6,152 bases of DNA, taken from assembly GCA_016286595.1 (NCBI GenBank), contig JAEETR010000126.1:1-6152 (forward strand). The letters are read 5' to 3'. The translations under genes and the position numbers were made by a program. The DNA comes from Oscillospiraceae bacterium (GTDB lineage Bacteria; Bacillota; Clostridia; Oscillospirales; Oscillospiraceae). Each line of letters opens with the position of its first letter. Position 1 is the stretch's first letter. This document shows, in pieces, positions 5,528-6,152 of the stretch. Below the pieces are notes generated by a model. It made no database searches. It was not told where the DNA came from and saw only the letters and a list, made by a program, of their open reading frames with translations.

Positions 5528-5557
5528 AAAAGAGGCGGTCTGCAGACCGCCTCTTTT
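5528..5557. terminator. Terminator of the PP2C phosphatase gene (30-nt perfect palindrome)
   Basis: The arms AGAGGCGGTC (5531-5540) and GACCGCCTCT (5545-5554) enclose TGCA. The flanking A3 and T3 extend the perfect self-complementarity to 30 nt. The minus-strand transcript of the phosphatase gene meets it 12 nt after its stop codon and leaves with four Ts; the plus side has five, so it could work both ways. A PstI-type hexamer sits at the centre. Confidence 0.85.
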
Positions 5558-5569
5558 TATCGTATGATC

Positions 5570-6152
5570 TTACTTATCCCCGGAGGGCTGCCCGCCGCGG
5601 TAGTGGAAGCACAGCATCGTCAGATCGTCGAACTGCTCGGCGCTGCCCACGAAGCCGTCCACGGCATGGCGGACGTTTTCGAGTATCCGCTCCGGCGCGG
5701 CGTCCGGCTCGGCGTTCAGCGCCGAGAGCATGCGCTCGGTGCCGAAGAGAGTATTATCAGAGTCGTTGGCCTCGGGAACGCCGTCGGTGTACAGGAATAT
5801 CTTAGTGCCGGGCTCCAGGGTAAGCTCGTACTGTCTGTACTTCATCCCCTCCATGCCGCCGACGACGAAGCCGTGTTTGTCCTTGTACAGCTCGAACTGC
5901 CCGCCGGGGGCCATGACGACCGGGTACTCGTGGCCGGCGTTGGCGGCGGTCAGTCTGCCCGTGGATATCTCCAGGATGCCCAGCCATACGGTGACGAACA
6001 TCTCCTGCGGATTGTTTGAGCAGATGGACGCGTTGGTGTCGGTGAGGATCTGGGCGGGGGACTTGCCCATCATGGCGTTGTTGGCCAGGATTATCTTCGA
6101 GGCCATCATGAACAGCGCCGCGGGTACCCCTTTGCCGGACACGTCGGCCATG
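5570..6152 (-). CDS. SpoIIE/RsbU-type PP2C serine phosphatase, C-terminal part, 5' end outside window
   Basis: Metal-dependent phosphoprotein phosphatase of the kind that dephosphorylates anti-sigma-factor antagonists or similar partners. The last 193 codons are visible; the frame is open to the window edge, so the methionine at 6151 is internal and not the start. Motifs, counted from that methionine, are MADVSGKGVPAALFMM (metal-binding Asp3 and the GKG turn), NAGHEYP (71-77), FLYTDGVPEA with Asp123, and QFDDLTML with Asp175/176. This is a complete C-terminal half of the SpoIIE catalytic domain. Any sensor part (GAF, PAS, HAMP or membrane helices) would be encoded beyond the window, so the input signal is unknown. 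The gene is followed by its own terminator and then the HEAT-glycosyltransferase operon on the same strand. Confidence 0.93.
   Translation of the reverse strand, partial: MADVSGKGVPAALFMMASKIILANNAMMGKSPAQILTDTNASICSNNPQEMFVTVWLGILEISTGRLTAANAGHEYPVVMAPGGQFELYKDKHGFVVGGMEGMKYRQYELTLEPGTKIFLYTDGVPEANDSDNTLFGTERMLSALNAEPDAAPERILENVRHAVDGFVGSAEQFDDLTMLCFHYRGGQPSGDK

Noticed and set aside
4695..5567. 290-residue plus-strand frame across the HEAT gene
   Set aside because: It is antisense to the HEAT protein, has no domain signature and runs through the terminator palindrome.
1..6152. CRISPR array, tRNA, rRNA, insertion sequence or integrase
   Set aside because: No regularly spaced direct repeats, cloverleaf-like segments, terminal inverted repeats or transposase motifs were seen on either strand.

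Overview
The window looks like a chromosomal segment of a GC-rich Firmicute, most likely a clostridial gut-type lineage (Oscillospirales-like). This is an inference from four things: GGAGG-type ribosome binding sites, sigma-A style promoters, a Gram-positive-type LexA/Y-family polymerase pair, and a clostridial-looking C_GCAxxG_C_C redox protein. No species can be named from the sequence alone. There is no rRNA, tRNA, CRISPR array, transposase or integrase in it.

Region 1 (1-1300, minus strand) is a compact DNA-damage cassette. A LexA-family repressor is followed 10 nt later by a Y-family translesion polymerase whose 3' end leaves the window. The lexA promoter (-35 1242-1247, -10 1220-1225) is overlapped at its predicted transcription start by an imperfect 23-bp palindrome (1193-1215), a good candidate for the autoregulatory operator. 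The repressor has Cys-Gly, not Ala-Gly, at the self-cleavage site, as in UmuD.

Region 2 (1260-1825, plus strand) is a small divergent unit. An extended -10 promoter lies almost against the start of a 60-residue SHOCT-like protein. Directly after it comes the C-terminal fifth to third of an EamA/DMT transporter whose front part is missing, which looks like decay or a deletion junction. A terminator-like hairpin reading on the minus strand follows, with no recognisable gene to serve.

Region 3 (1826-2862, plus strand) is a two-gene redox operon: a short flavodoxin-fold protein and a cysteine-motif C_GCAxxG_C_C protein. It ends at a strong hairpin that can terminate transcription in both directions.

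Region 4 (2875-6152, minus strand) reads, in transcription order, as a SpoIIE/RsbU-type PP2C phosphatase (5' end outside the window), a perfect-palindrome terminator, a new promoter, a membrane-anchored HEAT-repeat protein, and a processive family 2 glycosyltransferase that overlaps it by 4 nt (ATGA). The HEAT protein and glycosyltransferase are therefore translationally coupled and probably act together at the membrane in making an extracellular or cell-surface polysaccharide. The upstream phosphatase may belong to the same signalling theme, but the terminator and promoter between them argue for separate transcription.
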